Source: Nostoc sphaeroides
Lineage (GTDB): Bacteria > Cyanobacteriota > Cyanobacteriia > Cyanobacteriales > Nostocaceae
Direction: 5' to 3'
NCBI RefSeq assembly: GCF_003443655.1
Contig: NZ_CP031941.1
Location: 4,524,501 to 4,588,500 of the forward strand
DNA length: 64,000 nucleotides
Under the pieces are notes generated by a model that saw only the letters and a list, made by a program, of their open reading frames with translations, searched no databases and was not told where the DNA came from. Positions within the stretch are counted from its first letter, which is position 1; each line of letters opens with the position of its first letter. A program made the position numbers and the translations under genes. This document shows positions 36,147 through 44,497 of this stretch, in pieces.

Positions 36147-36980
36147 ATGATGAAAGAAATAACACGTCGCAAATTTATCGCAACAGCCACCGTGGCGACG
36201 GGTTTTGCCCTCGCAGTACAACCCATTTCTGCCGAAGTTATCACCACCGATGCCAAGGGGTTGGTAGCTGGTGCGGTGAAAATTCCTGTTAAAGATGGCG
36301 AAATTCCTGCCTATAGAGCAGCACCAGCCACTGGTGAAAATTTCCCAATTGTTCTGGTAATTCAAGAAATCTTTGGAGTACACGAGCATATTCAGGATAT
36401 CACCCGTCGCTTTGCCAACTTGGGGTATTTAGCGATCGCACCCGAATTATTTATCCGTCAAGGCGATGTCACTAAATTAAGCAACATAAACGAAATTCGC
36501 CCAATTGTCGCCAAAGTACCAGATGCCCAAGTGTTATCCGATCTTGATGCGACTGTAAACTGGGCTGTGAAATCAGCTAAAGGTAATGCCGGTAAATTGG
36601 GGATTACAGGCTTCTGCTGGGGTGGCCGTATTACCTGGTTATATGCCGCACACAATCCCAAGGTGAAGGCTGGTGTGGCATGGTATGGGCGACTTGTGGG
36701 CGATGCTACCGAACTTCAACCCAAGTATCCCGTCGATATTGCATCGTCCCTGACAGTCCCCGTTCTCGGACTCTACGGTGGGAAAGATACAGGTATTACT
36801 CTTGATACAGTAGAACAGATGCGCGATCGCTTAAAGTCTAGCAGCAGCAAATCTGAAATCATTGTCTATCCCGATGCACCCCACGCTTTTTTTGCCGATT
36901 ATCGCCCCTCCTACCGCGAGAAAGATGCTAAGGACGGTTGGAAACGTCTTTTGGCGTGGTTTAAGCAAAATGGTGTTTAA
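36147..36980 (+). CDS. Dienelactone hydrolase family protein, Tat-exported
   Basis: 277 residues. The N-terminus MMKEITRRKFIATATVATGFA is a Tat signal (twin Arg, hydrophobic core). The alpha/beta-hydrolase domain has the Cys nucleophile in GFCWGGR, the acid in GLYGGKDTG and the His in PHAFFADYRPSY, the DLH triad. Relatives hydrolyse dienelactones or other carboxyl esters, and the natural substrate here is unknown. Export to the periplasm is an inference from the signal. It is a single gene. Confidence 0.9.
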   Translation: MMKEITRRKFIATATVATGFALAVQPISAEVITTDAKGLVAGAVKIPVKDGEIPAYRAAPATGENFPIVLVIQEIFGVHEHIQDITRRFANLGYLAIAPELFIRQGDVTKLSNINEIRPIVAKVPDAQVLSDLDATVNWAVKSAKGNAGKLGITGFCWGGRITWLYAAHNPKVKAGVAWYGRLVGDATELQPKYPVDIASSLTVPVLGLYGGKDTGITLDTVEQMRDRLKSSSSKSEIIVYPDAPHAFFADYRPSYREKDAKDGWKRLLAWFKQNGV

Positions 36981-37278
36981 CGGTATCGGTTTACGAACTG
37001 TGACTTTCAAAAATGCCAGACTTCTGAGTTGCCACTACAACCTGTGTAGATAGCGGTTTTTACTTTATCTTCAGAAAAGTTAGGAGATTTATTTGATGAA
37101 GTACATTGATCGTGCGTAGACGCGTTAGCGTAGCCTCTCGTAGAGAAGCGGCTTGTCGTCAAGACATCGCCAAAAATCTACCATATCTGAGATAGAAAGC
37201 AGCGCTCCTCGTTGAGTGCGATCGTCACCTTCATAACTTTATTCACATTTTGGACTTTGAACAGAAACGGGAGTTCAA
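36981..37278. other. Gene-free stretch with a dispersed palindrome
   Basis: Contains GCGTAGACGCGTTAGCGTAGCC followed by TCTCGTAGAGAAG (37115-37165), a repeat widely seen in Nostoc genomes. No gene seen. Confidence 0.45.
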
Positions 37279-37601
37279 TATAGCGGTTCTCGTTTACGTG
37301 AGTTACACCCGTAGGGGCAGTGCCGTGCCCCTACGTGTAAACTTTACATAAAAGCCATGTCCCGCAAGGAACTGAAGTTCCTTGGCTTTTAGCTAAAGTC
37401 TACTGAAGTAGACTAAATATTCCTAAAAATCTTTAGTCTACTTTAGTAGACTTTAGCTATGAGCCTTGAACTTTAGTTCGAGGCGGGCGAGTCAGCTAAC
37501 AGTTAAGCTAGCTTTGAGCCTAAGTTGACACCAATGGGCAGTGCCGTGCCCCTACACCTTGGAATGTAATCTTGTACCGCATCTGAGTGGGAACCGCTAT
37601 A
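37279..37601. repeat. Dispersed repeat A interrupted by repeat B
   Basis: The left part, from TATAGCGGTTCTCGTTTACG to about 37335, and the right part, from GACACCAATGGGCAGTGCC to GGGAACCGCTATA, are the two halves of repeat A. Between them (about 37336-37530) lies repeat B, with GTGTAAACTTTA and TAAGTTGACAC ends, and the palindromes AGTCTACTGAAGTAGACT and TAGTCTACTTTAGTAGACT. Confidence 0.75.
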
Positions 37602-37640
37602 ACTCCCATTTGATTAATATTATTGATCGCTTCCTTGTCA

Positions 37641-37913
37641 TCACAAAATTTTTGATGCGATAAGACCAATCAATGCGGCAAGACCTAGCCCTCTGCGAAA
37701 ATAATTAACGCCTTGAAATAGTTCCAGCCACCCCCAAGTAAACAATGAGCCAGTTGCCAAAACGTCTAGCACTGTATTGATGTTACCACTTGGAAAAATT
37801 AGAGTTAGTAAACTAGCTCCTATCCAAAGAATCAGTGGTGGGTTTGGCATTTGAGCTATAACAATATCGCCATTGCTGTCACGGAAGGTTTTATCAACTA
37901 ATGTATTTTCCAT
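37641..37913 (-). CDS. Small two-helix membrane protein, unknown
   Basis: 90 residues. Two hydrophobic segments are visible (LILWIGASLLTLIFPSG and LGLAALIGLIASKIL) with an aromatic stretch between (TWGWLELFQGVNYFRRGLG). The pattern LELFQGVNYFRRGLG recurs in small cyanobacterial proteins I cannot name. The ATG at 37913 is the only reasonable start. It is surrounded by repeats. Confidence 0.6.
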   Translation of the reverse strand: MENTLVDKTFRDSNGDIVIAQMPNPPLILWIGASLLTLIFPSGNINTVLDVLATGSLFTWGWLELFQGVNYFRRGLGLAALIGLIASKIL

Positions 37914-38309
37914 GATTTGAAATTGCCATCTAGGTAAAAATTATTAACTTGCAAAAACTCCGAAACGATCGAGAATAGGCTGAAATTTTATTGCAAGTTA
38001 TTTAATAATATTAAAGCATTAAATAAAATCTATTTTCACCCATCTAATTGCTGAGATTAGAGCGGTAATAGATATTCATATATGACTATATTTAAAGGCA
38101 TAGTTATACCAATTACAAATTCCACAAGCCTTCTTTAATCTGGATTTACAGGTTTGTATATGTCAAAATTGGTATCATCCTATATCCAGGTTCTTCGGGT
38201 TTAATAAGCCAATACAGTTCAGAATTAGCAACAAAACCTAGCGATTTATCGCGTCTTGAAAGCCCAATTATCTACACCAATAACCCTTAACCCAAAGGTA
38301 TTGGTTTAA

Positions 38310-38795
38310 TATAGCACTTCTTGTTTAAGTGAGGGCACGGCAGTGCCCATTGGTGTCAACTTAAGGTATAAGTCATGTCCCGCAAGGAACTGAAGTTCCT
38401 TGCTAATAGCTCAAGTCATCTAAAGATGACTAAAATATACCTAATAATCTTTAGTCTACTTCAGTAGACTTGAGCTATGAGCCTTGAACTTCAGTTCGAG
38501 GCGGGCGAGTCAGCTAACAGTTAAGCTAGCTTTGAGCCTAAGTTGACCATTTTTTGAATTCAAAATTCAAAATGAGTAAGAAGAATAATTTTGAATTAAT
38601 TAATTCGCTTGTTCAAGCCCCCACTGATTCAAAGAATCAGTGGTCTACAATCAGTGGCGGGTTTCAAGCCCCCACTGATTGTAATAATGAAATTGATAAT
38701 TTTGAATTTTGAATTGTTTTGACACCTATGGGCACTGCCGTGCCCCTACACCCCGCGATATAATATTGTACCGCATCTGAATGGGAACCGCTATA
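38310..38795. repeat. Nested repeats: A containing B containing L
   Basis: The outer ends TATAGCACTTC and GGGAACCGCTATA are repeat A. Inside, at 38354-38547, is repeat B (GTGTCAACTTAAGG to TAAGTTGAC). Near its right end, at about 38551-38715, sits a third repeat with ends TTGAATTCAAAATTCAAAAT and ATTTTGAATTTTGAATT. It contains CCCCCACTGATT repeats. Confidence 0.75.
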
Positions 38796-38910
38796 AACCA
38801 ATACCGTTCAGTTAAGCCCAAAAATCTTGGTAAAGACGCGAAATTTCGCGTCTCTACAGGTTTAAAATCAGTACCACAAATCCTTAACTGAACTGTATTG
38901 CGCTATAAAC
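38789..38910. mobile_element. MITE D2 (102 bp) with 10-bp target duplication
   Basis: The element at 38799-38900 starts CAATACCGTTCAGTTAAG and ends CTTAACTGAACTGTATTG. CGCTATAAAC is found at 38789-38798 and 38901-38910. The target was the right end of repeat A (CCGCTATA), so D2 is younger than that repeat. Confidence 0.93.
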
Positions 38911-38943
38911 AATCAAGCAGACATAATATGACATCCCAAACAG

Positions 38944-38976
38944 AAAAAAGCCTCCCATAACAGGAGGCTTTAAATT
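38944..38976 (-). terminator. Terminator of the large membrane protein gene
   Basis: AAAGCCTCC and GGAGGCTTT pair over a 6-8 base loop. On the minus strand they are followed by TTTTTTCTG. It lies 27 bp beyond the stop codon. Confidence 0.85.
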
Positions 38977-39002
38977 TAGCGGAGAAACTTAAACTTGTTA
39001 AA

Positions 39003-42000
39003 CTACTGCGTAACTACAGCGATTACTCCTCCTAATGCAGAGAAAACCGCGGAGACGGATGCTGTAGCAAACAGCCACCATGCTGCTGAAGCTGCGGCTT
39101 TGCGGGTTTCTTGCGCTTGCCGTTGTGCTTGATTTTTCACCTGTTCTAGGCGGCGTTGGGCTTCATGCTGTATGCGTTCTGCACGTTGCAATACTGTGTT
39201 GCGGGCCCGTTCAATTTGATCAATGATCCGGTTGGCATCTTCCTCAGAGATGTCCTCACGAGAACTCATGATTGCCACTAGGGTATCACGGTCAAAAGAA
39301 GATAGGCGATCGCGCAGGGCATCAAACCCCGCCTGGGGATCGTCAAAAAATGTGCGAACATCGCCCTTGATACTATCATAATTCAGTTCTGGGCGATCCA
39401 AGGAGTTGAGATAGTTACGGATGCGGGCAAAAACCCCATCAATTGCATCTTGAATGCCTCGTTGGATATTCCGCACTTGTTCTACAAATTGATCTCTTAC
39501 GGATACAATATTATCGGCAATCCGCGCCGCTTCTTCATCGGAAATATCTTCCCGAATTTTCAGCAGGGCGATGATGGTAGAACGGTCAAAATGGGAAAGG
39601 CGATCGCTAAAAGTTTCTACCCCAACTCGCGGATCGTGCAACAGTAGTTGTAAGTCGCGTTTGATACCTTCAGGATTCAGTTCTTCTTTACCAGTTTGGC
39701 GCAGATACTCTTCCAGATAAGCTTTGAATGTTGCCGCTCTTTGCTGTGTGCGGGTAGCTAAACGACGAGGCGCACGCACAAAGTTGCGAATCGAAGTTTG
39801 GGTGGAATCAATGATTTCATTGACTTGTTCTTCACTCAAGTCTTTACGTTGACTGAGTAACTTCACCAGTGTATCCCGGTCTACCTGCGACAAGCGATGG
39901 CGCAGTGCTACGGCTCCCTCTTTGGGATTTTCAAACAATCTGGTCAAATCTCGCCCGATACCTTCTGGGTTCAATTCTTGTTTACCAGTATTTCGCAGAT
40001 AATCTGCGATCGTGGTAGTAACAGAGTCGTATTGCTCTTTGGCTTTATCCACTACAGCTTGAGGTGTGTGGCGAATGTTATGCCACGACTCCTCAGCAGC
40101 ATTGATGATTTGATTAACTTGATCTTCACTCAAATCTTCGCGCTGACTCAACAATTGCACCAAGGTATCGCGGTCAAAGCGAGACAACCGCGCCCGAATT
40201 GAGCTAATTCCAGCTTGGGGATCTTCCAGTAACTTTTTGAACTCCGCGCGGATAGCATCAGGATTCAGTTCTGATTTCCCAGTATTACGCAGATATGATT
40301 CTACATTCAGCCACAGGGTTTCTGCTTGATATTGCGCCTGTTCTGCTAGCCCTTTGGATTCTACCAAGATGCGATCGCGTTGTTTTTCCAACTCATCGAG
40401 AATGCTATCTACTTCATATAGCTGGACATCATTCCGTTGCAGCAATATCGCCCGCATTTCCTGACGATCTAGGTGGGCTAGTCGCAATGTCAGAGTTTCA
40501 TAATCTGCATCTGGGTCTTGCACCAGTGGTTTGAAATTCTGCTCAATGCCTTCGGAAGTCAAATCTGCTTTCGGAGTAACCAGCAGATAACTTTCCACTG
40601 CCCGTTGCAAGTCTTGGACTATCTCTCTTTCTTCAATACCTGTGACTATCACTAGCACATCTTTGCGGACAGTTTCTAACTGATCTGCAATGCGCTGGAT
40701 TTGGGCTTGGGTAAGGAGTCCGCGTTGTTGCAAGATATTGACGAAATCGTTACGCGATAGTCGTTCTAGTTCCCTACGGACTATTCCAGGATCAGCAGCT
40801 GGGTCGTAGAGGACATCACGAAATTCCTGGGCGATTTTTTCCTGACTCAGTTGCCAAGCATAAGTATTGTGCAGGTAGTTTTCGACATCAGCCCGAATTG
40901 GGCTATAGGGTTGTGATGGTGTTGGCAAACCTAGCTTATCTGCTTGTTGAGTTACTTTCTCTTTGGCCGTGGTGAGACTACGCAAGATTTTTTCCACATC
41001 CAAATCAGGCAAATCTGCCCGTCCCAGCACAGTGGCGGTTAAGGCGGATAGTGCTTGCTGGATTGTACTTTGCGTTGCGCTAGGGGCTGCCTTTTGGTTT
41101 TGGTCAGCTTCTTTGGAACCACCCTGTTCGGCTAATAACCGATCCAGCTTGGCGTTGAGTTCATCGGTTTTGTTTTGTCCTGCTGGAAGTGATTTCAGAT
41201 AATCCATTAACTCACCCAGGCGGTCTTCGGTGGGTGATTGCTGACCCACGACTTGCTGCCAAACTTTATACAAGGTATCAGCAATGCGAGTAACATCTTT
41301 TTTGGAAAGGTCAGTGCGACTGCTGACTAACTCGATAAACTTCTGGCGGTCGATGTTGCGAATATCTGGAGTCCCTGCGATCGCTTTTAGTTGCGGATCG
41401 TTGAGTAAATTTTCAAAGTCACTGCGAATCTTTGACAAATCTAGCTCTGGAGGACGCAGCTTGTCTAAGTAATCTTCTATATTCTCCCGGATACTTCCAG
41501 GGTCGATGGCGCTTCCTAGTTCCCGGCGGACGGCGGCGGCGGCGGCTTCAGCTGTTGCTACAACTTGGTTATTGATAGCTTTAGCACCCAGTGCGGCGGT
41601 AGCTGTGCCCATAATCGCCTGAAAACCGGAAGTTGCCGTATTGACGACTGAACCAATTAAGGAACCTACGGTAGTGGAACTTACCCAGACGAGGAGTAAA
41701 AAGTAAGCACCCCAAATCACCAAACCGAGAATCGCTCCCAATCCTGGGCTAAAGATTTCCTGGCTCAATTTCACTGCCAGAAAACAAGCGATAAATAAGG
41801 CGACCGTCACAGTGACTAATGTCCAAAGTCCTACTGCGGTGCCAATTTTGCGAATGTTACCGCCCAAACTTTCCGCTTCCCCACTATCTGAATCCGAGTC
41901 AGATGAGTGCCCCAGGTAGGAAATACCGGCTGCAAGGGAGAGATTAGTTAGAACTAATTGGAAAGCAAAGGCTAAAATCACGCCGGAGATTAAAGCCACA

Positions 42001-42125
42001 AAAAAGTGCGGCCCGGAAATGAGAGCCGATGCCTGTGCTGGCGTAACGTTTGAAGATTCTACTGGAACCTGTGCCAACCACCATAGTGGTTTGTATCCCA
42101 GCATGATTTCCGTACTTTGGAACAT
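39003..42125 (-). CDS. Large membrane protein with seven ~70-residue helical repeats
   Basis: 1040 residues. Three membrane helices lie in the first 155 residues, and one hydrophobic helix at the extreme C-terminus (AAWWLFATASVSAVFSALGG). Between them I count seven repeats of about 70 residues. Each begins with a (E)xYL element, then xELN/DLS, DPxAG, RLSxxDRxTLVxLLSQR, and DLSEEQVNxIID. The last four repeats are the most alike. Long charged linkers, possibly coiled coil, separate them. I do not recognise a named family; similar cyanobacterial proteins are of unknown function. A scaffold that bends or tethers membranes is one thought, without evidence. Confidence 0.85.
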   Translation of the reverse strand: MFQSTEIMLGYKPLWWLAQVPVESSNVTPAQASALISGPHFFVALISGVILAFAFQLVLTNLSLAAGISYLGHSSDSDSDSGEAESLGGNIRKIGTAVGLWTLVTVTVALFIACFLAVKLSQEIFSPGLGAILGLVIWGAYFLLLVWVSSTTVGSLIGSVVNTATSGFQAIMGTATAALGAKAINNQVVATAEAAAAAVRRELGSAIDPGSIRENIEDYLDKLRPPELDLSKIRSDFENLLNDPQLKAIAGTPDIRNIDRQKFIELVSSRTDLSKKDVTRIADTLYKVWQQVVGQQSPTEDRLGELMDYLKSLPAGQNKTDELNAKLDRLLAEQGGSKEADQNQKAAPSATQSTIQQALSALTATVLGRADLPDLDVEKILRSLTTAKEKVTQQADKLGLPTPSQPYSPIRADVENYLHNTYAWQLSQEKIAQEFRDVLYDPAADPGIVRRELERLSRNDFVNILQQRGLLTQAQIQRIADQLETVRKDVLVIVTGIEEREIVQDLQRAVESYLLVTPKADLTSEGIEQNFKPLVQDPDADYETLTLRLAHLDRQEMRAILLQRNDVQLYEVDSILDELEKQRDRILVESKGLAEQAQYQAETLWLNVESYLRNTGKSELNPDAIRAEFKKLLEDPQAGISSIRARLSRFDRDTLVQLLSQREDLSEDQVNQIINAAEESWHNIRHTPQAVVDKAKEQYDSVTTTIADYLRNTGKQELNPEGIGRDLTRLFENPKEGAVALRHRLSQVDRDTLVKLLSQRKDLSEEQVNEIIDSTQTSIRNFVRAPRRLATRTQQRAATFKAYLEEYLRQTGKEELNPEGIKRDLQLLLHDPRVGVETFSDRLSHFDRSTIIALLKIREDISDEEAARIADNIVSVRDQFVEQVRNIQRGIQDAIDGVFARIRNYLNSLDRPELNYDSIKGDVRTFFDDPQAGFDALRDRLSSFDRDTLVAIMSSREDISEEDANRIIDQIERARNTVLQRAERIQHEAQRRLEQVKNQAQRQAQETRKAAASAAWWLFATASVSAVFSALGGVIAVVTQ

Positions 42126-42613
42126 TGTATTTCCTTCTTCTAAGGTTTAAATTTGGGGAATTAAGATTTTCTTGAGAAGCAACTCTTAGTATTTATGTAT
42201 GTTTGTACCTATGGCAATACCTAACTCATTAGCTCAGAATGCTGGAATTTGGCTGTTTAAAGCATCTCTCTAAAGATTGAAAAGTCTATCCAACGAAAGA
42301 TATAACTTTTATTATCCTTCGATGAGAATCTTAATCAAATTACTACCTAATCTTAATTATGTATAGCTAATTTTTACTTTTGAATTGCTTATTTGTAGCG
42401 ATTGATTCTTTTTGAATTATAGTTTTTTATAACGTCTTTACATTTATTTACATATTTGTTTTTAGTCACCCTCTCAAGGTGGATTTGTCTAAAAAAATAC
42501 GTTTCTGATAATCGTCCAGAAGAAGTGCCTACGGTTTGTACCCATAGACAGAAATAAGTCTAGTTATAAACAGCTACATTAAAGTTAACAAATGAATCGT
42601 TGAGGAGAAAAAA
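42126..42613. other. Gene-free stretch between the large membrane protein and the HLIP cluster
   Basis: 488 bp, AT-rich. It holds the divergent promoters for both sides. I see no palindrome long enough to call and none of the repeat families. Confidence 0.4.
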
Positions 42614-42817
42614 ATGGCAACTCGTTATTCCAGAGATTTGCCACTAATTACAACAGAATGGAATGGCAAATATCGCAATTAAATTCTGTTTGGCTAGACT
42701 CCTCAAGCCGAAATTCGGAACGGTCATTTTGCAATGATTGGCTTTTTTGCCTATTTATTTTGGGATTTAGCTGGCTATAGCGTTGCTCGTGACGTTTTGC
42801 GCTTAGTTGGCTATTAG
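42614..42817 (+). pseudogene. Dead HLIP gene (first of three tandem copies)
   Basis: The ATG at 42614, preceded by GAGGAG, opens a 68-codon frame with the same layout as the two following HLIP genes. TAA replaces the codon after KYRN, and TAG replaces the Trp of FGWTPQAEI. The rest remains readable, ending FAYLFWDLAGYSVARDVLRLVGY. The key E-x-x-N-G-R helix motif is EIRNGHFAMIG, with R replaced by H. Two stops plus a changed chlorophyll-binding motif mark it as a pseudogene. Confidence 0.92.
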
Positions 42818-42855
42818 AACATTAAACATTTGAAACATTGATATCGGAGAAAAAA

Positions 42856-43068
42856 ATGGCAACTCAAGAAACTCGTCCATCTACAGATTTACCACCTGTT
42901 GCAGCAGAATACAATGGGCGCGATCGCAATGAATTTCTGTTTGGCTGGACTCCCCAAGCCGAAATTTGGAATGGTCGCTTTGCAGCAATTGGTTTTCTAG
43001 CCTATTTACTTTGGGATTTAGCAGGCTATAGCGTTGTTCGTGACGTTTTACGCATAGTTGGCTACTAG
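42856..43068 (+). CDS. High-light-inducible (Hlip/Scp) chlorophyll-binding protein
   Basis: 70 residues with a single membrane helix carrying AEIWNGRFAAIGFLAYLLW, the chlorophyll a/b-binding motif in which Glu and Asn/Arg ligate chlorophyll. HLIPs protect photosystem II and chlorophyll synthesis under strong light by quenching excited pigment. ATG 42856 (MATQETRPSTDLPP) follows GGAGAAAAAA. It is one of two intact tandem copies after a dead one. The protein is almost identical to the next copy. Confidence 0.93.
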   Translation: MATQETRPSTDLPPVAAEYNGRDRNEFLFGWTPQAEIWNGRFAAIGFLAYLLWDLAGYSVVRDVLRIVGY

Positions 43069-43111
43069 AACATTAAACACCTGAAAAGTTAGTAAATATT
43101 GGAGAAAAAAA

Positions 43112-43324
43112 ATGGCAACTCAAGGAACTCGTCCATCTACAGATTTACCACCTGTTGCAGCAGAATACAATGGGCGCGATCGCAATGAATTTCTGTTTGG
43201 CTGGACACCTCAAGCCGAAATTTGGAATGGTCGCTTGGCAGCAATTGGATTCCTTGCATATTTACTTTGGGATTTGTCTGGTTATAGCGTCTTAAGGGAC
43301 GTACTACACCTAATTGGATATTAG
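43112..43324 (+). CDS. High-light-inducible (Hlip/Scp) chlorophyll-binding protein
   Basis: 70 residues, differing from the preceding copy at only about eight positions, mostly in the last 20 residues (LSGYSVLRDVLHLIGY). The chlorophyll-binding helix AEIWNGRLAAIGFLAYLLW is intact. The ribosome-binding site GGAG lies before an A-run as in the other copies, so the promoter-proximal DNA was duplicated with the gene. A strong hairpin terminator follows at 43446. Confidence 0.93.
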   Translation: MATQGTRPSTDLPPVAAEYNGRDRNEFLFGWTPQAEIWNGRLAAIGFLAYLLWDLSGYSVLRDVLHLIGY

Positions 43325-43445
43325 CAATAGCTCAGGATTGATAATTGATTGGGTATAAATAAAGACAATACTCAGAAACCCGGCTTCTCACCAAAAGTCG
43401 GGGATTTATCTCCTGAGCATTTTATGCGGTTTATACATCAAACAA

Positions 43446-43484
43446 AACCCTGTACAAAGTTTTACCTTATTGTACAGGGTTGTC
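43446..43484 (+). terminator. Strong hairpin terminator after HLIP genes
   Basis: AACCCTGTACAA (43446-43457) pairs perfectly with TTGTACAGGGTT (43470-43481) over 12 bp. Its T-rich flanks allow action in both directions. Confidence 0.7.
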
Positions 43485-43489
43485 TACTA

Positions 43490-43611
43490 TTCTATATGCC
43501 AATACCGTTCAGTTAAGCCCAAAAACCTTGGTAAAGACGCGAAATTTCGCGTCTCTACAGGTTTAAAATCAGTACCACAAATCCTTAACTGAACTGTATT
43601 GTTCTATATGC
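43490..43611. mobile_element. MITE D3 (102 bp) with 10-bp target duplication
   Basis: The element at 43500-43601 has the same ends as D2 and is nearly identical inside. TTCTATATGC stands on both sides (43490-43499 and 43602-43611). It is placed just beyond the HLIP terminator. Confidence 0.93.
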
Positions 43612-43772
43612 TTAGAACAAGCTCATGTCCACTATTGGACAGCGAAAAATCCCCTTGCTATCTTCAGTGGGGATAATTCTCAATGTTTTTTCCCTAGAAG
43701 CGACAGTGTAGCCTCTGGGTTTTTTCATTTACAAGCTGTTACAAATATATCCTCTAGCGATCGCAAGATTAA

Positions 43773-44261
43773 CTAAGCAGGAATAACTTGAACAACTAGT
43801 GCGCGTTTATCCAGCGATTGGATTTTACCTACTTGACTGAGATCATTTGCAATTCGGTCTAGCAGTTCTCCTGCTTTGTCACGATATTGATGTTCTCGGC
43901 CTCGTAAACGGATGGCAAACTTGACTGAATCGCCTTTACTCAACCACTCACCTGCTTGTTGGATGCGTAAATTGTAATCAGCTACGCCCACGTTTAGACC
44001 AAATCGAACTTCCTTTACCGTGGGTCTAGCACTCTGGCTCTGACGTTTTTTCTTTTGATATTGAAGCTTGCCATAGTTGAGAATCTTGGCGATTGGAGCC
44101 TCTTTACCTTGGGAGACTACAACTAAGTCAAGCTCTAAGCTCTCGGCTAGCTGTAGCGCCTCATTGGTGTCGATCAGACCACGATTGTTATTCTCATGGT
44201 CAATCAAGAAGACACTAGGTGACTTGATTTGTGAATTAATCAGTTGCTTTTGGATTGCGAT
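43773..44261 (-). CDS. infC: Translation initiation factor IF-3 paralogue, probable AUC start
   Basis: About 162 residues. The segment INSQIKSPSVFLIDHENNNRG (in part) followed by NEALQLAESLELDLVVVSQ matches the IF-3 N-domain. VKEVRFGLNVGVADYNLRIQQA and FAIRLRGREHQ match the C-domain. The first in-frame ATG/GTG-like codon (TTG 44207) would cut off the conserved N-terminus. An AUC at 44261-44259 sits 9 nt after AGGAG (44275-44271) and restores it. Rare AUU/AUC starts are a known infC autoregulation device in E. coli. The sequence is more divergent than a housekeeping IF-3, so I call it a paralogue. Confidence 0.82.
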   Translation of the reverse strand: MAIQKQLINSQIKSPSVFLIDHENNNRGLIDTNEALQLAESLELDLVVVSQGKEAPIAKILNYGKLQYQKKKRQSQSARPTVKEVRFGLNVGVADYNLRIQQAGEWLSKGDSVKFAIRLRGREHQYRDKAGELLDRIANDLSQVGKIQSLDKRALVVQVIPA

Positions 44262-44497
44262 AACGAATTTCTCCTAATTGTTCAACATTTTACATTCCAA
44301 GTAATGCTAATTTAACACAACACTCAATCAGAGCAACTTTAACCACACAATGGACTACAATCTGTTAAAATGTGGAATTGCGGCACTCGCTCTTCAGTCT
44401 TTGCGCTATTGCCCATCAGCCTTTCAACGCTTTTTTATCCGTCCGCCTAAGACTGACGCCGCCATTGGCGACAGGCCGATGTTATTTTTGGAGTTTT

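Noticed and set aside
37480..38530. GTCAGCTAACAG segments resembling the riboswitch core
   Set aside because: They belong to repeat B and lack the GGAGGAACC and GGGGC blocks of the c-di-AMP riboswitch.
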